From Leptodactylus fallax (Eukaryota > Chordata > Amphibia > Anura > Leptodactylidae): DNA of 64,000 nucleotides. Each line of letters opens with the position of its first letter. The first letter of the stretch is position 1. The position numbers and the translations under genes were made by a program. A model generated the notes under the pieces. The model was given only the letters and a program-made list of their open reading frames with translations. It did no database searches and was not told where the DNA came from. This document shows positions 33,740 through 44,681 of this stretch, in pieces. The stretch lies in assembly GCA_947044405.1 (NCBI GenBank), contig CAMRHE010000197.1, positions 2,046,001-2,110,000 on the forward strand, written 5' to 3'.

Positions 33740-34095
33740 ATATGATGCCGTATCAGACTAACTTTATATGTCCAGGCACCGTCTGCATGTTAAAGGACAC
33801 GACTGGTGACGGCTCATACAGCTTTATATATGTGTAATGACAGTAACCTCTATTACAAAATTGTCTGACCATTGTATAAGCAATGCTACCTCTGATGCCA
33901 CCCCTGCTACCTCCTGTGTCACCTCCTCTAACTCATGGATTGTAAGGTCTTGCGAGCAGGGCCCTCAGTCCCAGTGTGTGAATTGACTATTTCTATTTCT
34001 TTGTAATGTATCTTTCTTGTCTGTACTTGAACCCTACAATTTGTACAGTGCTGCGGAATATGTTGGCTCTATATAAATAAAATGTATTATTATTA
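33740..34095 (+). repeat. L2-type LINE 3' UTR and tail
   Basis: Resumes the LINE interrupted at 28526. It shows the conserved GTAAGGTCTTGCGAGCAGGG segment (33950) and the terminal motif TGCTGCGGAATATGTTGGCT, ATATAAATAAAATG and a (TTA)n tail ending about 34095. Confidence 0.85.
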
Positions 34096-34165
34096 CATAT
34101 GTCAGTTTTGAAAAATGAGGCCTGGTCCTTAACGCACTTTTGGGCTTGGTCCTGAAGGGGTTAAT
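34096..34165. repeat. Right end of the degenerate repeat, beyond the L2
   Basis: ATATGTCAGTTTTGAAAAAT followed by GGTCCTGAAGGGGTTAA is the usual terminus of the anuran repeat whose body ends at 27785. The L2 therefore probably inserted just inside this end. Confidence 0.55.
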
Positions 34166-34199
34166 TCATCCCTGAAAAAGACGCATAACCTATATAGAC

Positions 34200-35190
34200 C
34201 ACTGCTCCCATTTGAATGCCTATCTGTTTGCTCTGCATCTTCATCCTCTTATCCAATGATAAAGATAACTCTCTACCGACATTTATAGCCGGCTGGGAGA
34301 GGAAGCTTGGGACTACCTTTGCACCTGACACATGGCTCTCCGCCTTTCATCCTGTAACTAATTTTCCATCTCCTGTAAACAACAGGAAACCAACTACAAA
34401 ATCCTCACACTGGTACAGAGTTCCTTATGTCCTTCATGAGATTTTTTCTTCCAGTTCTGACCAATGCTGGATTTGCTCTGCTGGTCGAGGCATGATGCTA
34501 CACGTTTGCTGGAACTGTCCAAGACTCCACCCCTTTTGGCAAGAGATCTGCAGAGTCATTAAGACAGTCACTGGTTCATTGGAGGACAATCCAGCCCCTC
34601 TCCTTCTCTCCATCTTCCCTAGCAAAATTCAGAAACAGACTAGATTGGCTTTCTGCTGATAGCGGCCAGGTCCATCACTCCCTAACACTGCAAATCTACC
34701 TCACCTCCGTCTATGTTGGAGTGGCTCCAGGAGATCCTGCACATTCGGGTAATGGACGACCTGATTGCGGAACTCAGACAAGATGATAGTGCCCACCAGA
34801 AAGTGTGGCTCCTATGGAACACTTTATATTACTCATCAGACACCCCCAGAGCCATCAGCAAAGGGGCACATGACTTTGGAATGGGGGAACCAATAACTCC
34901 TGCAGTTTCATCTTTGTGCAGTAGTTGTGTAGATTTATATAGGCCGGATTCAGCCTTAAGAGTATATGCGTGCATATTGAGCTATAGGTGTATTTAGTGG
35001 CTAGTGTGTTACTGTAGGTAGTGAGGAGTTTAGGAATAGATGTAACTTCCTGTTTCATTCATCTCTTCCTCTTTCTCACCACAAGGACTGGAGGAAACAA
35101 TTCCCTCCCACCCGCCCTCTTTTAATCACTATTTTACAATTGCTTTTTTCACGTTTACCTGTATAATGTATCTATTATTGTATAATTTCT
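34200..35190 (+). pseudogene. L1-type LINE ORF2, C-terminal remnant
   Basis: The frame at 34216-34659 has the sequence WYRVPYVLHEIFSSSSDQCW followed by CSAGRGMMLHVCWNCPRLHP and FWQEICRVI, the Cys/His-bearing C-terminal domain of L1/Tx1-clade ORF2 proteins. After a stop at 34659 the homology continues in another frame to about 35000 (WNTLYYSSD-like). RT and EN are absent. Confidence 0.7.
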
Positions 35191-35387
35191 TTGATACTGT
35201 AATTGTGTATCTGGTCTCGTCACGACAGCCTGAGGTAGGAAGGTCTGGCAGGGCACGCTTCAAGGTGGAACTTTCATGGAAAAGGGGACCGTTGGTGGTA
35301 TGGTACCCCTGGGCGTTATGGTGTTTATCAGAAGGTTAGTTATAAAAGGACATGGCAAAAAGTTATACAGCACCCGGGACATATTTG

Positions 35388-35615
35388 TCGGCTCCCTAGT
35401 CAGCGTGATGTGGCTGGGAGAATTGTTAGTCGGGTGCTGCTTCTGACGGGCCCGTGCCAGACCTCCCTAGGAATTTTGTAAAATCTGTTAAAAGTTATCT
35501 CCCGAGTCGGCGCGATGCGGCTGGGAGAATTGTTAGTTGGACGCTGCTTCTGACAGGCTCCTGCCAGACCTCCCTTCAAATTTTGTTAAATCTGTTTAAA
35601 AAAAAAAAAAAAAAG
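35388..35615. repeat. Tandem duplication ending in an A-run
   Basis: A unit of about 110 bp containing GGCTGGGAGAATTGTTAGTC, GCTGCTTCTGAC and GTGCCAGACCTCCCT is present at about 35390-35490 and 35500-35598 with around ten differences. A run of 17 A bases follows at 35599-35615, suggesting a retroposed sequence. Confidence 0.7.
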
Positions 35616-36389
35616 TGTTATATATGCAATTCTAAGATGACTTTTATGAGTTAAAGTTGGCATTATCCTTCTAAGTCCTCCAGCCATGGTTCCCTAGAGG
35701 TTTCCTCCACAGGGGGTTTTTCCTCTCCTGAGTGCTGGAGGGTGACTCTTCGTGAGTCGGGGGTTTGCCGGGTTTAGTCCATATTTCATAGCATTTGCCT
35801 GAACATTTAGTTTTTAAGTTATTTGTTTGTGGCAATGGCAATAAGTGTACAAATAAATAAATTGAAATAATATTAAGTTAAAAAAGAAAAAAGGAAAAAA
35901 AAAATTATTAAGAGTCAGTTGAACCTAAAAATGTTACATGTCATATGGTCCATTAGTAAACTGTCACAGCTTTACTTTGACGGTTGAGGAGTCAGGTGGA
36001 AGTTGCAGGCAAGTTATTGTGGACTTATTTTAACTAATAGAGGAGGTTAAACCTCATGGTGGTGAACAGGCTGAGCTTTGTAAATGGCCAGCCTGAAGGA
36101 TATCGTAATAGTAACGTCATTCAGGGGCGGGCACAGTGGTTAAGCACAGGGTCATGGTGCTCTTAAAGTGTACTGGCTCTGCTAGAATTGCAAGCCGGAG
36201 TGTGCCGCCCCTTTATTGCTGTCTGGCCAGGTGCTCTGTGTCAGACAGCTGGGGATCTCACAGTATTCGTGAATCCTAATGGTCTAGCACTTCACCTGAC
36301 TCCTTCTGTGATTATTTTAGTTCTGTGATTTAAATAAAGCTGTGGCCATTTTTACACCAAAATAAAGTGTTTTGTGTGTTATTCCAAAG
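35616..36389. other. No gene recognised
   Basis: Includes an A-rich tract near 35880-35910 and two AATAAA motifs near 36330-36365 that may belong to retroelement 3' ends. No frame with recognisable content. Confidence 0.35.
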
Positions 36390-36781
36390 TTAGTGTTTAC
36401 TGTAGTTTGAGTGGTTTTAGGAAGGAGTGAGGGTCCATCCCATATCCAAAAGTCATGCCTTTCACTCCTCATTTTACGCACCTCCTCCTTGACCTCTCCT
36501 TCAGACTCCATGTCTCTTTTCCCCTATGCTCTCACACTACCTCCCATTGTTCTTAATTACATTTTTCCTTGTTGTTTATTGCTCAGCTGCGTCAGGGATA
36601 ATGCCCTTCCCCCTCCCTAATCCCTCCTGTGCCTCCCCAAGGTATTGTTCCCCCTCTTCCTCCCCTCCTTCCTTTCTCCTTGAATACTGTTTTGGAAATT
36701 CTCTTCATTTTTTATGACACTGTTGTATTTTTCTTTGAAAACCTTAAAAAAAAACCTTTTAATTAAAAAAAAAAAAAAAAT
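36390..36781 (+). repeat. LINE-like 3' UTR with poly(A) tail
   Basis: Pyrimidine-rich sequence (CCCTTCCCCCTCCCTAATCC) leads to GAAAACCTTAAAAAAAAACC and a terminal 17-A run at 36765-36781. This is the layout of an L1-type 3' end on the plus strand. Confidence 0.5.
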
Positions 36782-37134
36782 CTGACTCATCTTCCAGATA
36801 CTGTACTGGACCTGGTTGCTGTTTTTACTAACTTAGAGTCCACCTCAGAGGCCATCTGGATACACATGCAACTGGCAATTTCTGTAGTCTCCCTAAATGC
36901 TGTGGTATACAGCCTATCCCTATAATATTCAAATTTTTCTTCCCTTTGGGAAGCAGGGAAGAATTCCCCCATTTTGTCTTTATAGTGAGGGTCTAAGAGT
37001 ACTCCCATCCAGTACTTCTCCCTCTGATTGATGCTAATAATACATTTGTTGCTGTGTAAGCAGCGGTGCATACAGCCTGCTATGCTTGCCAGCATATGTG
37101 CGAACCAAGGGACCTGCCATGGTTGGTATATCAA
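36782..37134 (-). pseudogene. hAT transposase fragment
   Basis: The minus-strand frame contains LLDPHYKDKMGEFFPASQRE and KFEYYRDRL, the conserved L-D-P-R-Y-K-x-x-x-F-F block of Ac/ZBED-type hAT transposases, corresponding to 3635-3720 in the element at 1662. It is preceded by a short C-terminal piece of the insertion domain. The right side abuts the poly(A) of the neighbouring retroelement, which truncated it. Confidence 0.75.
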
Positions 37135-38584
37135 TGAAGGCTAAAAATGGCCTTTGAGAGGATACTGTGGATATGTTTCTTCACTCTGTGGCCTTTTGTC
37201 CTTGCTCCACATACTGAATTCCCAAAGAAGTTGTTTGACTGCATAATCTGTCAAAAGGACTTGTGATAAAAAGAGGGTATGTGTAAACTGAGCAAGCACA
37301 GCAGAAAAGACATTATGTATACTGTATATGATATTCTACTTGGTATTGATCAAACCCATTTGGTAGACTGAACATGAACCTAATCATCAGATCCTGCTTA
37401 AGCTTTCGCTTCCCCCGGTAATTGACTCTTGCATATTGATTAAGATGTTGATGTGTCCTAAAACCGATTGTCTGTAATGCAGCTGAAAATGGCCCTCTTC
37501 TCCTAGTAGTTCTTAGCACTCACTCCGCTGCTGTCACCATGCTCGCGCTAATGGATAAAGCTGTCATTCCACAGCTAGGATATCTTGGAGGCATGCAGAC
37601 GAAATTCGCAATTCAATAATTTATAGGACATGGAAAAAACTTTACCCAACAACTCTCATTGATTACTGTAAGTGTTTTGACTGTATTTGTCTAGTTTGCA
37701 TACAGTGAGCACTTTCAGAGTGTTATTGGTTCATTCCACTTTTCTCTAGGTATTAAAGAATAGTGATTTGATACAAGCATGATATGAAATTGAAATCCTA
37801 TTCTGAAACAAATACAAGGCAATTAAGTAAACTAACACATAAGGTCCTTGGCAATGACACAAGGCGGCTTTTTAGTCTACCTGAAACACTTTCCTCCACT
37901 TCCTTGTTTTATTAATAATCCTTCTACAATATAAGGTAAAAAATATCTGTAAGATAGCCCATCAATGTGAGATCAGTGGAGGTCAAACCCAGGTACTCAC
38001 AATAGTCAACAAAATGACGTTGGTCCCCTTCCCATCCACTATCATATCTTTTTTTCCATGAAACCAGGATAGTTTTCATGATGGCTTCCATGTCTGGATG
38101 TGTTTGTGTTAAAGATATTTTCTGGGCTTTTGATATTGATCTACTGTATATTTTACCAAAACTATATAGTGGATGGGGTAGGAAGCAAGTGGCTTCATCC
38201 ACTGTATAGTGGCTGTTCTAGGTTACTGCAGCTCAGCTCCCATAAAGCAAAAGAGAGCTGTGCTGCAGTAAGCCGCCTTCACACTTCCCCTAGCTGCTTT
38301 CAACATTGTTCTGTTACATGTGGATAGTGCTACAGATTCACTGCCCATTTCAACCTACATCTTAAATTGATTTATATTGTGTATTTGAAAATCTGCAACA
38401 TTCTCATATGACTGTGTGAAATATTTCCTCTATTTCTGGATAGATTTTTGAAAACCCTATCCATGTGTACCTATATTGCATATTGCAGCAGCAAATCTGC
38501 TACACCTGAATATGGTCTATAAATTCATACCACCTTCCCACATTAATAATTATATGTAAATATGATTGTATGTGCTAACCATAC
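37135..38584. other. No feature recognised
   Basis: AT-rich sequence. A 92-residue minus-strand frame at 37924-38202 has no recognisable motif and is probably chance. Confidence 0.4.
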
Positions 38585-38588
38585 ATGT

Positions 38589-39087
38589 TGTCAATGTGGG
38601 ACCTTCCAGGGGCTGGTTACCAGACAAGTAAGACAATGGAGGAGTGTGTGCAAGTTCACAATAGTGCTTTATTAGGTGGAGTTCACACAGTTCATAACAT
38701 AAATGGCTTTCAGCAGCATAAGGCAACAAAAAACAGAATGGCTTGTTTCAGCCAAGTGGTAGAAAGTCCAGAAACACAAAAACAGTCTTTAAGACAGAAA
38801 ACAGTCCAGCAGGCTCACCAAGTTAGCAGTTTTGTCTCAACTTTCTGTCCTCCACACAGGCAGTGTGTTTGTGGCTCAGAGCCACAGTCAGAAGAGACAC
38901 ACCCTACTACCTGGTTAGCGTTAAGGCTTCAACTTGGCTCTAACAAAACCCAGAACTAGAGATTTGAGTCCGGGTCTGTAATCACACCCAAAACCCGAAT
39001 ATAGACCCCAGTCCATTACCTAGTGGAGAGGAGCCACCTTATTGGGAGGTATCTTCCCTCCACAATCTTTCCCTCTGCCTGCCTACA
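38589..39087 (-). repeat. 3' LTR of Gmr1-like element A
   Basis: 499 bp, TG...CA in minus sense, matching 44166-44677 with about 30 differences including a 10-12-bp length change near 38890. The adjoining bases on the internal side (39088-39101) are purine-rich on the minus strand (ACAGAGGGGGAGGATA), the polypurine tract used to prime plus-strand DNA. Confidence 0.9.
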
Positions 39088-40590
39088 TATCCTCCCCCTC
39101 TGTAAAAAGCCATAAGACTGGGCACCTTTAGAAAAAAAAAACCAATGACTTCTAGGCAAGGCATCCGCATTTGTATGGGCCCTCCCGGGTCTATGCTCAA
39201 CTGTAAAGTCGAAGTCTTGCAACGTCAAGAACCAGTGTGTCACTCTCGCATTATTTCCCTTATTTTTACTCATCCACTTTAATGGAGCATGATCCGAAAT
39301 AAGCCTGAATCTTCTGCCTAACAGGTAATACCTTAGTGAGTCAAGGGCCCACCTGACTGCCAGACACTCTTTCTACAATGGAGTAGTTCTTTTCGGCAGA
39401 ATTTAATTTCCAGCTTAAATACATCACTGGATGTTCTTCCCCATTGACCTCTTGTGACAATACAGCTTGTGAAAGATCCTCAGTGCGCCAACACCGCTGT
39501 GGCCACACCTGAGTCTTCTTTCATATAAAAACCACACTCACCGCCAGTGAGTGTCGGGTTCACAAGATAAATACAAGACAAGCTTTCTAAATTTTATATA
39601 TTTATTAACCCCTTAATGGGTCGGTATTAACATCTAACACATGCAGTTCAGAACAGATATGCAGATGTATGCAAGCATTAACAGTTACTAGTTACAAGAT
39701 ACAGTACAATAAAAATGAAAAGGGAATAACATTGAAATAATTACTTTACCACGCATCTCCTTGATGTGGCTCTATAGTCCAACACTCACACATGGCATGT
39801 GAGAGTAACCCAGTGGAGGCTTCTTGGCATGTGGCATTAACTCCTAGCATGTGGCATTAATACAATAATCCAGCCTGCATGCTCTTTACAGTGGTCTGTC
39901 TGTAAAAACTCTGTAGTCTGTGATGGTCTCAGCCCAAAACTCTCCATAGCATAATCTCCTTGTAGTCTTAGCCCAATCTCCTCCCATTGCCTCTTACCTC
40001 ATCTTTTATACCCTTTTATGCCACCTCCCAGAATGAGGTCACCGGCGGCAGCAAGTCTGATTGAATAATGCACTCTAGTCCAGATCCTTTGTAAAGAGCT
40101 GAGACCAAGGGAAATGATACAATGTTATCAGCCATATCTGATCAACCAGTGTAGACTGATCAATGCATGTTTCTTGGATCACTCAGGGCTGTATATGAAT
40201 ACAATGGAGCCCTGCTGGGATGGATACAAAGCCCTATTGTTCCAGCCTGGCCACTATTGCCAATATACACCTGGGATTATAGCTGCGCACCTTATGAGTA
40301 AATGGAACTAGAGAGAAATACACTACCCAGAGACCAAAATACAGCTCTGAATTATAGCCATATTTAAGCAGAATCATCACACAGCTCCTAAGCCGATTTC
40401 TGAGGCATTTGTTTGTACTATAAACATCTTTTGAGACGTCTGGGGCTATTAAGACTGGTTGTCTACAGAGGGCTGTTTTAAGACTATGAAGAGCCATCTC
40501 TGCATCGGGTGACCACTGTACCATCACCGATTTTTTTTCCCATAGTGAGGTCGGATAAAGGTGCTGCCATACAAACAAAATTTGGCACAA
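39016..40590 (-). pseudogene. RNase H domain of Gmr1-like element A, split by solo LTR
   Basis: Upstream half: a sequence reading IVQTNASEIGLGAV, the RNase H opening motif (D-A-S in most gypsy elements), at about 40380-40430, preceded by LIAPDVSKD. Downstream half: LSQEVNGEEHPV near 39440, then 39273-39016 with FTVEHRPGRAHTNADALPR, the domain's end. The solo LTR at 39468-40381 sits exactly between GAV and LSQ. Other frame changes are present. The domain would remove RNA from RNA:DNA hybrids during reverse transcription. Confidence 0.82.
39463..40386 (-). mobile_element. Solo LTR inside RNase H
   Basis: LTR 39468-40381 (914 bp), TGTGAAAG...ATCATCACA, bounded by identical 5-bp copies of CAGCT at 39463-39467 and 40382-40386. 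An AATAAA on the minus strand near 39606 suggests minus orientation. It is unrelated in sequence to the host element's LTRs and to the solo LTR at 5700. Confidence 0.85.
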
Positions 40591-41215
40591 ATCGCTGGTA
40601 GTACCCCACGATTCCTAAAAATGCCCTTACCTGTTTTTTGTGAGTGGGCGAGGCCAGCTTTGTATGGTTCCACTTTATTATTTTGGGGCTTAATCAAGCC
40701 CCTCCCTACAACATAGCCTAAATACCTAGCCTGTTCCAAGCCCATGGCACATCTTTCTGGGTTGGCCGTAAATCCCACTTTCTTAAGAGCTTCCAAAACA
40801 GCCTGAACTTTGCTCAAATGCCTGTCCCAGTCCAGACTGAAAACAACAATATCGTCCAGGTAGGCCACCACATATTCCTTGTGAGGAGAAAGGATGGCAT
40901 CCATTGCCCTTTGGAAGGTGGCAGGAGCTCCCTTTAGACCAAGCGGCATCCTAACATATTGAAAACAACAGTCAGCGGTGGAAAATGCAGTTTTCTCCCG
41001 GGCATCTTTAGCCAGTGATATCTGCCAATACCCCTTTGTAGGGTCTTTTCAATGAGCTCATCTACCCGCGGCATAGGGTAGGCATCCATTTTCGAAATCT
41101 CATTAAGCTTCCTGAAATCATTACAAAAGCACCAAGTTCCATTAGGTTTGGGAACGAGTACAATCGGACTAGACCAGTCGCTCTTGGACACTTCAATCAC
41201 TCCCAGGGACAACAT
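40524..41215 (-). pseudogene. Reverse transcriptase of Gmr1-like element A
   Basis: Frame 41215-40934 holds SDWSSPIVLVPKPNGTWCFC and DFRKLNEISKMDAYPMPRVD, RT blocks 1-2. A frame change follows, and 40949-40524 holds MPLGLKGAPATFQRAMD and the catalytic box VAYLDDIVVFS, then QARYLGYVVG. The block between them (the A motif with its Asp) is shifted and degraded (near 40980-41030). RT would copy the element's RNA into DNA in a virus-like particle. It follows integrase, diagnostic of the Gmr1 order. Confidence 0.9.
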
Positions 41216-41306
41216 CCTTTGAACCTCTTCTGAAATAACCTGCCTACGGGCCTCAGGTATTCTATAGGGCTTTACCTTTACTCTTAGTTGTGGTTCTGTA
41301 ATAATG

Positions 41307-42333
41307 TCATGCTAAATAACACTGGTACAACCCGGCAAACCAGAAAAACATATCTTTGTTGTGTTGCAGGAATTCTTTTGTTTCTTGTTTTTGTGAGGGG
41401 GACAGAGTCTCCGCTATTCCCACTTTGTGGTGTTCTGTCTCACTAACTGCGGACGGGCAAGTTAGAGCTGCCAATGACTCCCTTTCTCTCCAGGGTTTTA
41501 TCAGATTTACATGGTAAATCTGTATGGGTTTTCTTTTACCTGGTTGGTGCACCTTGTAATTTACTTCCCCAACTTTTTCCAAGATCTCAAAAGGGCCCTG
41601 CCACTTGGCCAAGAACTTGCTTTCTACAGTGGGCACGAGTATTAAGACCTGGTCCCCAGGACTGAACTCTCTAACTCTGGCAGAGCGATTATACACACTC
41701 TTTTGCGCTTCTTGCGCCTTCTGCAAATGCTCTTTTACTATGGACATTACTTTGGAGATTCTCTCCTGCATGTGGGCCACATGTTCAATGACACTTTGGT
41801 ATGGGGTGGTCTCAGATTCCCACGTTTCTTTAGCAAGGTCTAAGAGACCACGGGGATGTCTACTGTATAACAGTTCAAATGGGGAGAACCCTGTAGAAGC
41901 CTGAGGAACTTCCCTAATGGAAAATAGCAAACACGGTAACAGGCAATCCCAGTCTTTCCCATAGCTTTTTTTTTTTTTTTAACATAGACTTTAAGGTCTT
42001 ATTGAATCTCTCTACCAGGCTGTCAGTTTGGGGATGGTACACCGAGGTTCTCAGCTGTCTGATATTAAAAACCTTACACAGTACTTTCATGACTTTAGAC
42101 ATAAAGGGTGTACCTTGATCTGTCAAGACTTCTTTGGGAATTCCCACCCTAGTGCACATATGAAACAACTCTTTGGCAATGCACTTGGCTGTGGGGTTTC
42201 TCAAAGGGACCGCCTCTGGATACCTGGTAGCATGGTCTAGTATTACCAAAATGTATTGATGCCCTCTGGCTTTCACCAAAGGCCCTACGGCATCCAAGGC
42301 AATTCGCTCAAATGGAACCTCAATGACAGGCAA
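41307..42333 (-). pseudogene. Integrase core and C-terminal domain, Gmr1-like element A
   Basis: Frame 42333-41914 carries the D,D-35-E core: Asp in IALDAVGPL, Asp in VLTDQGTPFMS, Glu in SLVERFNKTL. A T-run (A-run on the coding strand) at about 41967-41980 changes the frame. Frame 41930-41307 continues with REVPQASTGFSPFELLYSRH and the C-terminal GPY-like module (FLAKWQGPFEILEKVGEVNY). After the integrase the same frame runs on toward RT (ETKEFLQHNKDMF). It would insert the cDNA into chromosomes. Confidence 0.9.
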
Positions 42334-42429
42334 GGGTATTAAGGGACTCCTGAAATATACAACAGGAGCATTTACCTGGCAGGTTGGGCAAGACTTCCAA
42401 TAGTTTTCTATTTCTTTATAACACCCTGG

Positions 42430-43129
42430 TCAATAGAACCTCCGGAAGCTTTGTTCCCTGGTCTTGTCTGATGCTAAGTGATCCCCTAACACATGCGAGT
42501 GGGCCATACCCAACACCATTTTCCTGTATGGTTTGGGAACTAGTAGCTGTTCCAGAATTTCATCATTAACTTTGGTCACACGGTGTAACAAATTGTTTTG
42601 CACCTCAAAATAAGAATACCGAAGCTCAGCCTCTGGTTCCTGGGGTACGCCATTTAGGACTGTCACATTTTCCAAGGCGGTTTTCAGGGTAGGATCTTGT
42701 AGCTGTGCTGTCCCAAAGTTAACCCTCGATACTTCGAGGTCTGGGAGTACTGACTCTGTGTCTGTGGACTCAGCCTCATCCCCTAACAACACCGCCAAAG
42801 GAAAATTATCGGTCCCTTGAGTGTTTTCTCCACCCCCTGAAGACACCCCATTATCTGTAACAGACATTTTCACATTAGTAAGTAACAGCCTATCCCATAA
42901 CTCCCAAAATAAGGGAAAATCCTGCCCTAATATTACATCATATAGCAGGTTTTTTACCACACCCACTTTGTGGGTGACACTTCCACACAGTCTCTATATG
43001 TACTTGAGCAACAGGGAACAGTTTATCTCTGACAAGAGTTACCAGACTCCCCGAGTCAAGTAGTGCAACGACTTTGGTGCCACTAATAGTAAGCTGACAC
43101 CTTTGGGGTCTGTCGAGGTAAGTTGGCAT
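42430..43129 (-). pseudogene. Protease and integrase zinc-binding region, Gmr1-like element A
   Basis: Frame 43129-42938 carries the aspartic protease motif VALLDSGSLVTLV (Asp-Ser-Gly). The overlapping frame 42966-42430 continues with LLYDVILGQDFPLFWEL, the protease end, a linker, then LLHRVTKVNDEILEQLLVP and MVLGMAHSHVLGDHLASDKT, the start of the H2C2 integrase zinc finger. There is no RT between protease and integrase. A small frame change separates the two. Confidence 0.85.
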
Positions 43130-43180
43130 GGCGCTGCATACTAGGTGGGCAAACAGAGCAGCGTCGAGCCATACTACAGT

Positions 43181-44082
43181 CTATAGGCTCTGATTTTGCA
43201 GAACAACTTGTGGCATTATGTCCAGGAGCATGACACTTCCAGCAGACTGACGAGGCTGTGTTTTAGAACTTGCTTCCAGTTTTTCCAGCTTCTTGTATAT
43301 GGGGGGTTGCCTCTGCTCCTCGGTCGACTGATACCACCTTTTACCGGCCTCAGGGAAAGTCTTGGGATTCCGCAGGGAAGTTATCTCCCTAGTTGGACGT
43401 AAGGCTAAATTCTCAGCGGTAGTATACCTCTCAACCAATTCAACAAGGCTGTCTGCATTGTCTGGACTTCCCTGGATAACCAAGCGCTGCAATGGAGAAG
43501 GGAGAGCACTTAGATCGCGGTCCATTGCGACTCTTTCCACGATCTGTTCTGGGGTAACCACTCAGGCTGTAACCACTTGCGGATCAGGTGGAAAAGGTCA
43601 TACATCTGTGACCACGGCAGTTTTTCCTGAGAAAAGGACCACTGCTGCGCCTGGACTGCCACACTGACCCCTAAACGAGCCAGTATCTCAGCTTTCAATT
43701 TACTGTAGTCCTTAGAGTCTTGTACAGTTAAATCAAAATACACCTTTTGTGGCTCGCCGGTCAGGTAGGGAGCCAGTACCTCCACCCACTGCTCCCTAGG
43801 CAACTTTTCCCTATCTGCAATGTGTTCAAATATGGTCAAGTTGGCCTCCACATTATCTTCAGCAGTCATTTTCTGTAATGAGGCATGTATTTTTTTCAGG
43901 ACATCAGTGACAGGAGCAGCTACAGGTACACTTTGCAGTGCCACCACCATTTTCCTGAGCGCTGCCATTTGCTCCAGCAACAAGTGATTCATCTCTTGCT
44001 TCTGCATATTAGAGCGCACCAACTGCTGGACCAACTTGTCCATAGCTCTGGTATCGGCCTTTAGCACTGTAGCAGCCTTCAC
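43181..44082 (-). pseudogene. Gag of Gmr1-like element A with SCAN-like capsid
   Basis: Frame 44082-43510 gives the capsid N-terminal region (REQWVEVLAPYLTGEPQKVY, DSKDYSKLKAEILARLGVS). Frame 43561-43181 gives the C-terminal capsid domain (SLVELVERYTTAENL), which resembles SCAN domains; SCAN is known to have arisen from gag of Gmr1-like elements. Near 43200-43245 a frame-shifted CCHC zinc knuckle is visible (CWKCHAPGHNATSC). A frame change at about 43555 separates the halves. Gag would assemble the particle that holds the RNA. Confidence 0.83.
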
Positions 44083-44165
44083 CCAAGATATATACAGCTG
44101 AAAACTGTTGACTTTGAAGGCTGTTGCCCTTAGAAACGACAGTCCTGCCCGCGTCCTCCACCATA

Positions 44166-44677
44166 TGTCAATGCAGGACCTTCCAGGGGCTGGTTACCAG
44201 ACAAGTAAGACAATGGAGGAGTGTGTGCAAGTTCACAATAGTGCTTTATTAGGTGGAGTTCACACAGTTCATAACATAAATGGCTTTCAGCAGCATAAGG
44301 CAACAAAAAACATAATGGCTTGTTTCAGCCAGGTGGTAGAAAGTCCAGCAACACAAAATAGTCTTTAAGACAGAAAAAAGTCCAGCAGGCTCACCAAGTT
44401 AGCAATTTTGGTCTCCACTTTCTGTCCTTGACACAGGCAGTGTGTTTGTGGCTCAGAGCCACCATCAGAAGAGGGGGAGAGAGATACACACCCTCCTACC
44501 TGGTCAGCGTTAAGGCTTCAACTTGGGTCTAACAAAACCCAGGACCAGAGCTTTGAGGCCGGGTCTGTAATCACACCCAAAACCCTGGACATAGATTCCA
44601 GTCCATTAGCTAGTGGAGAGGAGCCACCTTAGTGGGAGGTATCTTCCCTCCACAATCTTTCCCTCTGCCTGCCTACA
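44166..44677 (-). repeat. 5' LTR of Gmr1-like element A
   Basis: 512 bp, counterpart of 38589-39087. On the minus strand the bases just after it (44165 downward: TATGGTGGAGGACGCGGGCA) are where the tRNA primer site should lie; TGGTGGAGGACGCGGGC is the candidate, but I could not assign a tRNA. Confidence 0.9.
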
Positions 44678-44681
44678 ATGT

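Larger units (their letters stand above)
38585..44681 (-). mobile_element. Gmr1-like Ty3/gypsy LTR retrotransposon, full length, decayed
   Basis: The element proper is 38589-44677, transcribed on the minus strand. Two LTRs (5' LTR 44166-44677, 3' LTR 38589-39087) begin TGTAGGCAGGCAGAGGG and end GGTCC...TTGACA in that sense. A 4-bp duplication ATGT flanks it (38585-38588, 44678-44681). Domain order is gag, protease, integrase, reverse transcriptase, RNase H. Integrase ahead of RT is the order described for Gmr1-like Ty3/gypsy elements of deuterostomes, unlike ordinary gypsy. The LTRs differ at roughly 5-6% of positions. All frames are broken, and a solo LTR interrupts RNase H. Confidence 0.9.

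Noticed and set aside
37924..38202. 92-residue minus-strand frame without known motif
   Set aside because: No similarity I can recognise, no neighbouring exon or element structure; kept as unassigned.
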